NCBI RefSeq assembly: GCF_050624435.1
Contig: NC_134537.1
Coordinates: 127,696,086 to 127,760,085, forward strand
Length of the DNA stretch: 64,000 nucleotides
Source: Tenrec ecaudatus
Lineage: Eukaryota; Chordata; Mammalia; Afrosoricida; Tenrecidae
Direction: 5' to 3'
In this document: positions 44,530 to 56,864 of the stretch, piece after piece
How positions within the stretch are numbered: position 1 is the first letter of the stretch
Layout of the letters: each line of letters opens with the position of its first letter
The notes under the pieces: generated by a model
Database searches by the model: none
What the model was told of the DNA's origin: nothing
Seen by the model: the letters and a program-made list of their open reading frames with translations, nothing else
Translations under genes and position numbers: made by a program

Positions 44530-46833
44530 GGTTAAATTCTAAAAGATTTCCAGACTCCCTGTCCCCCAACTCTCTCCACCATTATAATTTCTCATAGTCT
44601 GGGAACTCTGTTGAAATCTGTCCACCATGGGAAATCTTTCTGAGATTCTATATTTTTGTAATACTGGTACCATAACTTTGAGTATCAGAGAAATATATAA
44701 GCCACTACAAAAGGGAGAACTGACAGATGGTGATATGCGTGTGTGTGCGTAACTTTAGAGGCTAATTTTCATAGGTTATCTATGTTATTTTTTTCTAGTA
44801 TCTTGAGTGGAGTTTATTAGCATGTTTATAACTGTGTCTGGCTCTAGATATAGTTAAGACCTAGTCAATGGCATGTTGGGAAATGAAGAGGCTGGGAGAA
44901 AGTACAAACTAACAAAAGCAAAATTCCTAAGCCACTGGTCTGGTCGACTGCCTACAGATAGAATTACCATTTGATCTCATCAGAACGCTATGCCAAAGCT
45001 CTCCATTTCCTCTCCCCATAGCCCCACTTAGAGGGAGGGATGGTACCCGTAAGTGAGGACCATTAAAACATGAGTTACTCTGTGAACCCCACGCTGTTAA
45101 AGCAGCCTGGAATTCTATTGAAAAGTGGCTGATTCTTGGAGCCTTATCAGTGACTGATAAGGAAGGTGTAGCTATAAATCATAGTTTTCCATGCTTTCAT
45201 TAGCAAAGACAGACTTATTTAACCTTCTGGTGACTAAAGAGTAACATTCCCTATCTTAGATCCAAAGAAGAATGCCAAGTTCATGGAATGATATTATTTT
45301 TCTACCAATTCCTACGAAACGGTGGCTTATCATTGCTGGATTGAAAACCGGAAGTTTGGAGGACTGGTGTTGGCTACTCTGTGCCCGTTCTCTGGGAATC
45401 GCATCCTGGGAACCTACTCCAGCCCCATCTGCGCAAACGCAGACCGACCCTCACTACTCCAAGGAGAACTGATTCTGGTCACTGGGCGGCAGAAAAATAA
45501 AAATGCTCATCACAGCCAGGAAGCTTATGTTTTGAATGCATCCCTTTACTCCTAAAAACAAACAAACAAAAATCACTCACACACACGCACACAAATACAC
45601 AACAGAAAACAGTTCTCTTTTGGTGGTAAAATAATTTGGCGTTTATTATGTCTTTCAAATGGAATAAAGCTGTGCTTCTATAGATTGCATGCTGAATTTC
45701 AGATTTCTATGTTAATAATTTCCTTCTTCTTAGGTAAAAAAAATAGCATTGAAAAGACATGGGAAAATGCCAGATGGTTTAGTTTGGTTATTTTGCAACC
45801 TTTTTTCTCAATCCTGCGAATGAATCGCATCTTACAAACCAGATGCATAGGCTACTGGTGGGTTTAAATAATACCAACCTAACGCATTTGTCATAATAAA
45901 TAAGGAAACGTAAAGTACATCAAGCCAGTTGTACTTGCTTTATGCTGCATGGCTAGGGCAGACACTGGAGGGCTCATTTGAAAATGTTTAGTCTATCAGA
46001 AGTGTCTTTCTGTTTCCCTCCCTGGGCAGCATGCGGAGTAAACTAACTAACGCACACCCAGACTGCAGGTGTTGATTAGACATTTGTGCTCCAAATGAGA
46101 ATCACCAAGCACTGCTACAGCTAAATTGGCCCTTTTTTACCCTAGATATAGAGTTAATGAATTCTGTAGGGACTAGGAGATTCACAATATTCAAATTTAA
46201 GTTAAAAAAATAGTAAATAGAACCTAACAAAAATAAATACATCCATTTAAAATTAAATGAAACCAGTTTTTATTTTTAGACAGGCTCACCTTATTATTAT
46301 GCCAATATGTTAAAATAGTCAAGAAAAAGTAGATTAAAACTCTCCATTTTTTAATCAATCTCTAAATGTGTATAACATGATAGTATTCTTCTCTCTAATA
46401 ATTTGCATTATGAGACATTGCAGCTACCCCTCCAGAACCATGAAATGTGAAAATAACTGACTTCAATCATGCAGTATTTTCAAACATTTCCTAAAATTGT
46501 CTTTTAGTAATTATGCTCACTGCCAGAACATGTTGACTTTCTAATTTTGATAAGGAAAGGTGTCCATTGACGGCTTTTTAAATTACCACGAAAGGGAGAT
46601 AACGGGTCCACTGCAGACGCATGGCTGCTGGTGAGTAATTCAGTAATACCACACAACCTGGCACAGAGGCTGGAGACTTCCTTGAGCCCCCATGGCTCTG
46701 AATATTTACAATGGAGAAGGGTGGAGAGAGCACCTCCTCTCCGGTTTCTCCTCTCCTCTCCATGTGGTCTACACTTACCCAGACTGGGCAGGGTTAACAA
46801 GGTACAGTCTACACAGACTTTGTTTACTCATTG
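44530..46833. other. Unique sequence, no assigned gene
   Basis: More GC-rich patches at 45320-45500 and 46580-46790 carry open frames of 60-100 codons on both strands. I recognise no protein domain. A donor-like GTGAGTAA follows 'gcatggctgctg' at 46619-46630 but has no good upstream acceptor. Confidence 0.4.
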
Positions 46834-47339
46834 TGTTAGTCTGGGTACGTTAGAGAAACAAATCCACAGAAACTCATGTATAAGAGAGAGTTTTATATAA
46901 AGGTTAAGTGCGCATCAAGAAAATATCCCAACGCAGTGCTACCCAAGCCCACAAGTCTCACATTAACCCATATGTCCAACACCAATCCACAAAGTCCTCC
47001 TCCATCTCACAAAACATACACTATGATGCTGACTGCCAAGTCAGTGAACGTGTAAGCATCTCAGCACTGGCAGGGGTCTCCACACGGCTGCTCCAGCACC
47101 CAGCGCTGCATCGGGGTAGGTCCATGTGGTTTCTCCTGGGGGATGTCTTGCAAGAAGTGAACCTTGCAAGCTGAAGCAGGGAACTGGTTAAGGCAGCTGC
47201 ACCCTGCTCCGACCATCAGAAAGCAAGAGACCTGATAACTAGAAAGGCAAGGCTCACTGAGCCATTTATCTCTCTGCCCTTCAATTAACCCTACCTGTGC
47301 TTATTGGCCACGTTGGCACAGTAAATCTTAACTGTCTCA
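46834..47339 (-). repeat. LTR-like dispersed repeat (family R, copy 2)
   Basis: Same orientation as 11567-12083 and, by eye, above 80 percent identical along its length, with one internal deletion near 47038. It starts TGTTAGTCTGGG and ends CTGTCTCA. Flanks 'ctcattg' and 'ctcactg' are near-identical if the element is taken to end a few bases earlier. Confidence 0.55.
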
Positions 47340-47789
47340 CTGATGGAAGACATGACAATATTGCCCCAGCTCTCATTCATGGTCTCTTTGCTAGGGTCAA
47401 ACCAACACACCTACCAATGATTGAGTGCTTCTCAGAGGAGATCTAAATGAATTGGGGGGTAGGAGGGATTATGTAAGTTTCTTTTTTTATGTACTGTTTC
47501 AGTTCATCTTTCTTTCTACTTTCCAAGCTACAGTGTTCAAAGAACTGCTGCCTCTCCACCCAGATTCTTGTATCCCTGCCTGGCTGTAGAAGCTCCACAG
47601 GTCTAGTAAAAAGCCTTGCTGCTACACTTTGATAGCCAAAGGTGATTGCTGTCGAGTACCGCTATCCCTTGATCCTTAGGGGGCAGTTTTGTACAAAAGG
47701 AATTGATATACTGATTTCCAACAGTCTATGGGATGCAAAGCCTGTTTTCATCTCTTCAGGGTACACTCTGTTTTGACTTTCCTCAACAA
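47340..47789. other. Unique sequence
   Basis: No gene or nameable repeat. Confidence 0.45.
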
Positions 47790-47964
47790 GTGGTGACAGG
47801 TTGGGCTGCAAACCACAAGGTCAGTAGTTTGAAACTACCAGCCACTCGTCGGGAGAAAGATAGGCATTTTTATCACCTGGACAGAAGGAAAGTCTTAGAA
47901 GCTCAGCGGGGCAGTCTTAGCCTGTCCTATAAGGTCTCTCTGACTCGATGGCCATGAGTTTATA
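47790..47964 (+). mobile_element. AfroSINE
   Basis: 'gtggtgacaggttgggctgc', then 'ggtcagtagtttgaaactac', 'cgggagaaagataggcattt' and the tail 'ctctgactcgatggccatga'. Confidence 0.75.
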
Positions 47965-47976
47965 CCACTTCTGCAA

Positions 47977-48133
47977 AGGAGTCCTGCTGGTGTCCTGCTG
48001 GTGTTGTGGTCACAACTGACCACCGAGAGAAAGAGGAGGCTTCCTATTCCCTTAAAAAACCAAGGGCCTAGTTTCACCCTGTCCTAGGGGATGCCAATGA
48101 GTAGGAATCAATTCGATGGCAGTGAGTTTGTCC
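47977..48133 (+). mobile_element. AfroSINE, second of a close tandem pair
   Basis: Head 'aggagtcctgctggtgtcct' with a 12-bp internal duplication, then 'cgagagaaagaggaggcttc', 'tcaccctgtcctaggggatg' and the tail 'gaatcaattcgatggcagtg'. Confidence 0.75.
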
Positions 48134-48655
48134 AAAAGCAACCTCTCCAGCTTTGGGGCCAGAATGAGGAGGGAGTGAGCTGCAGTTTGGAACCCTTCAG
48201 AACCATACCTCTAGAGGAATACAATATGTTTGAAAGCGGAAAGGAGCCAAACCCATGCATGGGGATGAATACAAAAACTGAGTTCAAGACAGAACTAGTG
48301 AGGCATAGGTTTGAAGCAGCTAAGAATATTAACAGGGATTCTTTGTGGAGAACAGAAAAGTGGGTGGTCTAAAGTTCCTTCTTGGTATATTGGGCCATTT
48401 TCTGAAGTTATGTTTTTTTTATAGCTAGGTCGACTCGAGTCAAAGGGATGTTATGTTTTACACATGATAGATGATATAGGGTACAAGATGCTGGAAGTGC
48501 TGGATAAGAAGAGACGCAGGAAAATATAATTCTAGACTGAAAATGATAACACCAAAAGACAAAACCATGTGCTCAAAGGCATAAGGATCTGATAAGAAAC
48601 AAGGTTAAGAGCAATCCCTGCTTGGACTCATGGTCTTTCTATTTATTTGTTTCAG
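48134..48655. other. Unique sequence
   Basis: No gene or nameable repeat. It ends in the pyrimidine tract of the candidate exon. Confidence 0.45.
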
Positions 48656-48743
48656 GCAATCTGCTCAACAGTGAAGACACTTTCTGCCGTGAGACTTCAA
48701 GATACAGGTCCAATTTTGATGCAGTATATGCGTGTGGCTGCAG
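48656..48743 (+). other. Candidate splice-flanked exon, 88 nt, gene unassigned
   Basis: A pyrimidine-rich 'tttctatttatttgtttcag' ends at 48655. The segment ends GCTGCAG, and GTGAGGAG follows at 48744. Two frames are open across it. One enters in phase 1 and reads NLLNSEDTFCRETSRYRSNF then DAVYACGC, leaving in phase 2. That entry phase is compatible with the exit phase of the candidate exon at 12202-12354. I do not recognise either frame. A 17-nt segment with acceptor and donor (58255-58271) would also keep phase but is too short to weigh. It may be chance. Confidence 0.25.
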
Positions 48744-49596
48744 GTGAGGAGTAATACACACACGCGCACAGGACTCTCCTGGGCATAGAGAGACAGCCGG
48801 TTGCGCACTGTTGTGCAACACCTCAGCCCTTGTGGAAAGGTGCAGGTGAACAAGGGAGCGTCACTAGAATTACATGCTCTAATTTCCAAGGCAGCTGACC
48901 ATAGCAAGAAAGAACAAAACAGACAAACAAAGGGTGTTGGCCTGGGATAAAACTAGGTTTAAATTCAGACCTTTTTTTTTTTCACTTACTGTTTGAGTAC
49001 TTTATGAGAAAAAAATCATGAGTCTGTTTTGTTGGGTTTTGTTTTAAACACTAAAATGGTAATAGGAATAAGACTAAATAGTAGCTAGGCATGTATAGGG
49101 CTTGTTTTACAGGTGTTCAGAATGGAAAGATGTTTTACTATTATTAATTATTCTGGAATACGAATCATGAATACATTTTTCCTGATCAAACCCGTATTTT
49201 TGTCGAATAATTGCTACCAGCCAACTTTGTATATAATACAAGATGGTGCACTCTGAAGTTACACAGGCAATGCAGCTGTCTGGAGACATAATTTTTCCTA
49301 CTTTTGTCTGTTTGACATTTTACTATTCTTCCGGGATGAAACACCTCACAAGGGATTCCATTGTTCCTAGGAATGCAGTTTCTAGTGGTATTTTCTAGTA
49401 ACTGAAAAATCAGGAAATGAGTACAAAGCCCACCATCAATAACAGAGCTGGTGTTGACCACAAAGCCCTTAAAAAGAAGATTTACAGTCTTCCCACCCTG
49501 AAGTGGTTCTAATCATGTGATTGGTTCACTGTCTACTTTAGGGGTCGGTTCATGCCGATGCGCAAGGGAATAAAGAACCGAAACCAACATCGGCTG
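48744..49596. other. Unique sequence
   Basis: No supported gene; T and A homopolymer runs near 48973 and 49010. Confidence 0.45.
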
Positions 49597-49948
49597 CTTC
49601 CCACTCCTGGCTGTGGGTGGTGTGTGTGCTTCCCACTCCTGGCTGTGGGTGGTGTGTGTGCTTCCCACTCCTGGCTGTGGGTGGTGTGTGTGCTTCCCAC
49701 TCCTGGCTGTGGATGGTGTGTGTGCTTCCCACTCCTGGCTGTGGGTGGTGTGTGTGCTTCCCACTCCTGGCTGTGGGTGGTGTGTGTGCTTCCCACTCCT
49801 GGCTGTGGGTGGTGTGTGTGCTTCCCACTCCTGGCTGTGGGTGGTGTGTGTGCTTCCCACTCCTGGCTGTGGGTGGTGTGTGTGCTTCCCACTCCTGGCT
49901 GTGGGTGGTGTGTGTACTTCCCACTCCTGATTATGGTGGCATGTGTTT
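49597..49948. repeat. 32-bp minisatellite, 10 units plus one diverged unit
   Basis: The unit is CTTCCCACTCCTGGCTGT then GGGTGGTGTGTGTG. Units start at 49597 and every 32 bp to 49885, and an eleventh, clearly diverged, starts at 49917. Unit 4 differs by one G-to-A change (ggatgg), and unit 10 ends with 'gtgtgta'. The others are identical by eye. Because 32 is not a multiple of 3 and the unit has no stop in any frame, all three plus frames and the minus frames stay open. These long Cys/Gly/Val-rich and His/Pro-rich frames are artefacts. Confidence 0.97.
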
Positions 49949-51174
49949 GTTAATGATTTCATCTAGTCTCCAAAGGCTGTGTATATAACAAAGAGATGGC
50001 CATCTGTCTACTGTTTGTTTTTCATGTTTCGGATACTTTATGTAAAATATCGATCCCCATAGTAGGAATTACAGTGAGTTCTTCATAGAAGAATAAAAGG
50101 ATAGAATGTGTAAAGACTCAGCATACACCAGCAGATATTAGGAGTTTGATAGATTCTGATTCCCTTTTTTCTCCATTTCTCTATGTCTCAAATATCCTAC
50201 TATCTAATACTTAAAGCTCAGAGGATTTTAACGGATCTCATGACTGACACTGTTTCTCAACAAGTTTCAGTTTAAAAAAATATAAATTCCATTTATCTGT
50301 AAATATATAGTGATTCTATTTTTGCTGTTATTTATAATATATGTAGAACACACACCAATAATGTCTGTAGGTGCGATGCCCTGACATTCCCGGCAGTCTG
50401 TGAGCTGGACAGCATTCTTACCTTCCTCTTGTCCATTAATTCCCGTCTTTTCTTGCCTATGTTTTTATTTAACTATTTTTTAAAATTTCTACTTTCATGC
50501 CCTTGCCTGGTAAGTACAATAATGAGATTGTCGGTTGGTCTGCTTTATATATTTATTTTTAAAATCTTGATTATTGATTTAGCACATATTATTTTTCCTC
50601 AAAGAAAGTTTACTTCTGCTAGACTTAAAGAGCTTTTTTTCTGTTAGGTTATGGTCTGGATCCAGCAACCCAAAGGTCTGAGCCTGGTTTTGACTGGGTT
50701 ACAGCTTTAATGAAACTTGGTCTACATCTGCCTTACTAAGGTTCCTAAGGTGTGGTCCTCCTCGGATTTTTATTAGAACCTGGCAGCAGTCAGTTCTGAA
50801 AGACTGTGGACAATTAAATTGTGCCCATTAGACGTCTAAGCTTTGCCCTTTAGCTTCCTGTCTCATAAAGCATCAATGTTAATTAGTAGACCAGTGTTGT
50901 GTATGGAAGGTCACAGTCAGTGAATTTCACCTGGTATGGCTCTGCTAGTCAAGGATCAAGGTGGAGGAGAGGCAAGGCACAGAGAAAGGTGGGCTACAGG
51001 CACAGCTGGAGACACAGCTAAAAGAGGCACTGCTCCCCTGAAGAACTGTATCCTGAGCATTTCTGATCCTGTTCTGTAGTCTGTTAAGTAGCCTGTAAAG
51101 CTCCAAAATGTTCAATATTGTCTATTAGTGTTGTGTGGCTATCATCTAACCCAGCATAGATGTAGAAAGTGCTG
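49949..51174. other. Unique AT-rich sequence
   Basis: No supported gene. A frame at 50429-50647 is hydrophobic by composition only. Confidence 0.45.
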
Positions 51175-51442
51175 TGGGAAGAATTTTTGGCAACAGAAAT
51201 AGTAAAAGAGGAAGGAGAGTGGAGGTACGTCTGGTCTCTGCCTCAGGCGAGCGTTGAGGCTGAGGGTGATTCTCTTCCTTCTTGGAAAGACAGAGGTCAC
51301 CTGCACTTGTGCCCCCCTGTCTTCAGCGATTGTGCCAGGAAGGTGAGCATCTCAGACTGATGGATTGTTACAACAAAGAGTTCTTGTGTTGAGGGAATAC
51401 TTGAGCAGGGGCCCACTGTCCATCTGTTTCCTTAATACTAAA

Positions 51443-51480
<38 letters not shown>

Positions 51481-52302
51481 GGTCTATTTCCCCCTCGTTG
51501 CATATATTTACATTTGTATATGGCTGTATTTAGATCTCTATAACTACCCTTTGCCTCCTAGTTCTTTCCTCTATTTCTTTGTAGTTTCCTCTTGTCCCAC
51601 TATCATGTTGAGATGTCGTTTGGGTTTTAGGAATTCCTCTTGGTTACATTGCCCCTGATCCAGTCCTGCCAGACCTCCCACACCCTCCTTGCCACTGATT
51701 TTGGATCGCTTGTTGTTCCCTTGTGCCTGGGTTTTCTAACACTCACTTCCTTTTCCCCACCTCCCAATGATGAAACATACAATTTCCCTCTAGTCCTTGA
51801 ATGCTTCCTCCCCCACAATATCATGATCCCAATTCTACCTTACAAATCCAGCTGGACTGGAGGGTATACACTGGTACAGATAGGAACTGGAAACACAGGG
51901 AATCCAGGACAGATGAACCCCTCAGGATCAGTGGTAATAGTGGTGATACCAGGAGGGTAGAGGGAAAGTGAGGAGGGCGAAAGGGGGAACAGATTACAAG
52001 GATCTACATATAACTTCCTCCCTGAGGGACGGACAGTGGAGAAGTGGGTAAAGGGAGATGTCGGATGGTGGAAGATATGACAAAACAATAATAATCTATA
52101 AATCATCAAGGGTTCATGGAGGAGAGGGGAGCAGAGAAAGAGGGGGGAAATGAGGAGCTGATCCCAAGAGCTCAAGCAGAAAGCAAATGTTTTGAGAATT
52201 ATGATGGCAATATATGTACAAATGTGCTGGACACAATGGATGGATGTATGGATTGTGATGAGTCATACGAGCCCCCAATAAAATGATTTTAAAAAAAGAA
52301 AA
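51175..52302 (+). mobile_element. Long L1-type insertion with 5' inversion (copy E)
   Basis: The 3' part (51766-52302, plus) matches copy A from 'aatgatgaaacatacaattt' to AATAAAATGATTTT and an A-run. The 5' part (51175-51735) is on the minus strand: its complement includes 'gtgggacaagaggaaa', 'aactaggaggcaaag' and the 'ataggtttagtattaagg' region that lies upstream in copy D. The element interior between these parts is missing, so the inversion came with a deletion. A TA microsatellite (51446-51475) expanded inside the inverted part. I could not fix the target-site duplication. Confidence 0.7.
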
Positions 52303-53188
52303 GGACAGGGGTCATATACCTTCCCACTCCATATTGACATCTGTCTTCCAGGTATTACAAAACTACTGGATAACCCCTCAGCCTCCCATTTCAGTCCAGA
52401 ATTCAGAAAAGGTTTCATGGAAAATTGGCTTGGTTCTGGCAAGTCCTTCAGTTTCTTATCCATCATATCAACTCACTGGACCATCAAAAGCTCTATTACT
52501 TTGTATCCAACCCCCCCCCCCCCAATGAGTTTGTAAAGCCAAGCCAAGCACTATCCTTAACCCACTTCATGTATCAGCAAATAGCCTGAGGGAAGAAAAC
52601 AGCTCTTCAGCTCACCTGTGAAAGGCTCCTCCCTTTCAGAATCTGATTTCCTTTAGGCTTATTTCTTGCATAGCTTTCCATTGTCTTTAAATATGATTTA
52701 ACTGTAATGAATCTATTTTTTCCCTTAGTGGTTGGCAGGACCATATATCATACCTGAAAAAGAAGTCTTATGTAATTTTAAATAATTTATTATTTCTTGA
52801 AATGATATTTCGTGGCCTGCCTAATTATAGCAATGAATTGCTTGTTTAGCAACTCTTTATAAGGGCTATCTCCGAAACCTGTCATTATAGTACTGGAGAA
52901 AGAAAAGGCAGATTCTAAAGAAGTCACACTAGAACTGAGCTGCTGGAAACGATGAAAAATCAAGTTGGGCTTTGAGGATGAACGTCTTAGAGACTGTTAG
53001 GACGGGTGCAGGCTTCCACCACTGACCAGCAGATTCAGTACATATTCATATTTCAATAATGAATGGTGGTTAGTCAACCAGAACCAAGTTAAATACATTC
53101 TGTTTCTGTGTTTTCCTCCCCTGGACATCCTTAGTAACAGAGGGAATGTAACTTGAGAAGAGATTAGTTTTATTACAAACAATAAGAG
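52303..53188. other. Unique sequence with a C-run
   Basis: A C homopolymer lies at 52509-52522. No supported gene. Confidence 0.45.
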
Positions 53189-53368
53189 CAAACCAGGCCC
53201 ATGGCCACGGAATAACTCTGACTCATGGTACAGAATACAACTGTGCCACAGGACTTTCTCAGCTGCGATATTTAAAGAAGCAAAGTGTCACATCTTGAGT
53301 CTCTAACCCTGTTGGGGGGCTTCGAACTATCAACCTTTAGGTTGGTAGATGAACGGCTGTACACAAAA
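53189..53368 (-). mobile_element. AfroSINE, minus orientation, diverged
   Basis: 'aataactctgactcatggta', then 'cagaatacaactgtgccaca' and 'ttcgaactatcaacctttag' are complements of the SINE tail, centre and B-box region. Confidence 0.65.
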
Positions 53369-53429
53369 GGACATCTGGGTGTGTAAACTGCCTCTCCCAG
53401 AGTTCAGTTGCTACTGGTTGACTATTGTG

Positions 53430-53590
53430 TCCCTTATAATGATTTTCCAAGTATAAAATAAGAAGAAGAATGGTATCTGCCTTGTGTGGCTGTTCTTATA
53501 GTAAAGTTAGATTGTTTATAAAAGCTTAGCATACTTCCTAGCGCCTAGTAAATGGCTCTGTGTCTCTGTGTGTGATTATTATTCTTATCA
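53430..53590 (+). repeat. MIR SINE, 3' half
   Basis: 'agtataaaataagaagaaga', then 'atggtatctgccttgtgtgg', 'aaagcttagcatacttccta' and 'gcgcctagtaaatggctctg' follow MIR 3' order. Confidence 0.65.
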
Positions 53591-53769
53591 AAAGTTAAAG
53601 TGACATACCATCAGATGTTGAATTCTCCAGACTCACTTACGCTGAGCTATGGCCTTAAAGCTCTGCATATGTTATCTTAAGCAAATACCTTATGCTTTCT
53701 TATATATTTTCCTCTTAGAAACCCGCATGATCATTTCCTCTCATACATACCACAAAATAATAGTCAATT

Positions 53770-54375
53770 CTCACAACCGCTGAAGACAAACCGGGTGCAT
53801 AAGCAAATGTGGTGAAGAACGTTGATGGTGCCCAGCTATCAAAAGATATAGCGCCTGGGATCTTAAAGCCTCAGAGGCAAACAAGTGGCCATCTAGCTCA
53901 GAAGCAACAAAGCTCACATGGAAGAAGCACAACAACCTGTACGATCATGAGGTGTCGAAGGGATCAGGTATCAGGCATCATCAGAACAAAAAAATCATAT
54001 CATTGTGAATAAGGGGAAGTGTGGAGTGGAGACCCAAAGCCCATCTGTAGGCGACTGGACATCCCCTTACAGAAGGGTCACAGGGATGAGACTAGCCAGT
54101 CAGGGTTCAATTTAGCAGTGTTTAAATATACATCTTTCCTCTATTTCCTAAATGCTTCTTCCTCAACCCACCCCCATGCCCAAGTATCTTGATCCCAATT
54201 TTACCTGACAAATCTGACTAGACCAGAGAATGCACACTGGTACATATAGGAACTAGAAACACAGGGAATCCAGGGCAGATGATCTTTTCAGGACCAGTGG
54301 TGAGCATGGCGATACTGGGAAGGTGGAAGGAGGGTGGAGTGGAAAGGGGGAACAGATTACAAGGACCACACACAT
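53770..54375 (+). mobile_element. L1-type 3' element lacking its terminus (copy F)
   Basis: Begins in the 'ggtgcccagctatcaaaaga' region and carries 'gggatcttaaagcctcagag', 'cacatggaagaagcacaaca', 'gaggtgtcgaagggatcagg' and 'agacccaaagcccatctgta'. It stops after 'ggaacagattacaaggacca', before the terminal block and poly(A) signal. Loss of the 3' end points to later deletion or recombination. Confidence 0.7.
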
Positions 54376-56864
54376 ATCCTTCATACTGAAGAACATCACT
54401 AATTTGAGTGTTTGTTCTATTGCTTAGGAGACAGCCATTCCAAGAAGGACTGCATTGGCCTCAGCAGCATTATGTAAATATTATATTAGGATTACCCAAT
54501 TCTTTAAACATATTTTAGGAAGTAAGCCATAAAAATAAACTTACTAACTGACTTTTTCTCTTCAGCTTGTAACATATATTCCTGGGATATGCTTTACTGC
54601 ACTTTCCAACGAATGGTCAGAGGGAGCCTTTGTTCTCTAAATTCCAGTCAAAGGAATATTGAAAAGCCTATGTCTCTGGCTGGCCTAACAGTTCCTATGC
54701 TCGGCTGTTCACTGAAAGGCTGGGTGTCTGGGTCTACCCAAAAGTGCTTATGGAGGAAGACCTGATCATTTGCATCCCCCCATCACCAGTCATTGAAATG
54801 CACAGTTTTACTCTGACCCCAGTGCAGGTGCAATCCGTGAGAATTCATTTGATGGCAAACAGTTTGCAGAGGAAGTTTCTACAGCTATGTGCATGAGCGA
54901 AGATGGAGAGACGACATTTGTATCGTCTTTGTTTCAGCATCCTGAGAGCAAATCCAAGAATCCAGAAAACGAACCAGTGCATTTATTTCCTAGTGCGTAG
55001 GCATGTACCTGTGAAATCTAGGGAAAGAATACTTTGATTTTACAACCATACCTGTTGAGGTACAGTTTCCATGTAAATCCTTATCATCAATTTATTTCCC
55101 CAATAAGATTGAGAAGTAAAATTATTTTCAGTTGCAAACCATACTGCGTAATATGCATGTACATTGTAGATCTCTCCTACCCTGGATGCAAATTACTTTT
55201 TTTGTCTGTTTCTGGGACTGTCAGAAAATGTATTTAGCTCTGAAGTCCACAGTCACAATGCCCGAGAATACAGACAAACAGAGGGAGTTAAGGGATACTT
55301 AACTCTTAAGTCTTAAACCAAATAAAAATAATAGTGATAAAATATAACCATTACATTTCACCTCTACTTTGACCACTTGCAATAAGCTAGAAAAATGGAT
55401 TTTATCCCTGGCCCACAAGAATTGAAAGTATTTATGATTAAATGACTTCAAGTCAGGAATCTGTGTCAAAACATGAGTTACACCTAGAATCACAATTCAC
55501 GTTTCCATTGTTCTCATTAAAAGCCACTTTACTAAAGGAAATGGAAGGTGCACATGATTCCATTCCTTCCATTAAGGCTAATAGTATCCATCATAAGGAT
55601 TTAAAATGTTTCCAAAAAGTTTAGGTCTTTTAAAACAGATTCTTCTCTTCATGTAGAAAAGTATAAAGCCATCAGTCAAAGAACAACATATCAACACACG
55701 TCTGACTGTAAATCTGATCCTATTTTAAAAATAGCTAAGAATCTATGATAGAGGAAATAAAGAATTCATAGGATGAGTTCTGAAGGAAGTCCATACATTG
55801 ACTAACCCGCTTACTCAATGTCTCCAAAGCTTTCCGTTCCCATAAAAGCCATGTTTCTTTGTGAAGTCTGTCTGCATCAACATGCTACGGACATAAGTTA
55901 GCAACAGGGAATCAAAACAGAACGTTCCATCAGAAATATGCTAGGAAAGAGTCAAGTTGTTTTATGTGAACGCACACAATTCCTCCTAGCATAGTCCGAA
56001 AGAAGTCCATTATGGAATATGAATGCAAACAAGATCAAGTGAAGGAAGATGGTATATAAGATTCCTTGTTGTGCTAAACCTTTAAAATGATTTAAGATGA
56101 GATAGTTTTTATGTTAAGTAATTTAAAAATATGAGTTTATCTGACGAGGCCAGGAGTCTCAGTGTTAATAATTATCTTCTTCTTTTTGATCTGATAGAAT
56201 TATCTTCCATTTTGTAATCTGATGTAATTATCCTGTGTGTTATAAATCCTAACCTCTATGATGCTAATGATACCAGATAAAATCGACATGATTAGGTTTC
56301 ATTTTACGTTAATCTCTTTGGAGAGTAAAAGGAACAAGCCAAGGGAGAAGAGGCAGAGGAACGCTCCAGAAGTGGAGTGCATCTTGACCAAAGGACCCTG
56401 TGCTGAGCACACTCGAGTCTAGTGATTTTCCAAGTGGGTGATCCTGCCCCCTGGGGTGCTAGAACTGCCCAGGGGGCAGCAAAAGCAGGAACATACACTT
56501 TATCCGAGACTGCAGCTACAGCACAAACATTTCTCATTGCCAACGGTGCTGACTAACTGTTTCTTTGCTGAAAAAGGAAGCAGCCCCGTTCAGTTTGGGA
56601 ACCCATGTCCTAGACCCAGAGAAAGACTGATGCCCAGAGCCAGGGAGGTCTCTGAGGATACAAGCCCAGACGTCAAGTATAAGAGGAAACACGGATCTTC
56701 TACGAGTCCACAAAGAGAGAAAAACTCCTGGAACTGGAACCCTGGCTTTGGACTTCTGGTTTTCCTGAACTTGAAGCGAATCACGTTTGTCTGCTGAAGC
56801 TACCGATGTATGTCTGGGCTTTCTGTTGTGGCACAAGGAGATGAACTAAGACCCAGACTTGTCT
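54376..56864. other. Unique sequence, no assigned gene
   Basis: The stretch 56330-56860 is GC-richer, with open frames on both strands and no family motif. A short segment 56428-56485 (gatcctgccccctggggtgc, then cagggggcagcaaaa) resembles an end of a hAT-type element. I see no supported gene. Confidence 0.4.

Noticed and set aside
46578..46800. Overlapping 60-98 codon frames on both strands
   Set aside because: No recognisable protein, no acceptor matching the nearby GTGAGT, and both strands are open because the patch is GC-richer.
49513..49988. Long open frames of 100-150 codons on both strands
   Set aside because: They are produced by the 32-bp minisatellite, which has no stop in any frame. 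They have no start context or domain.
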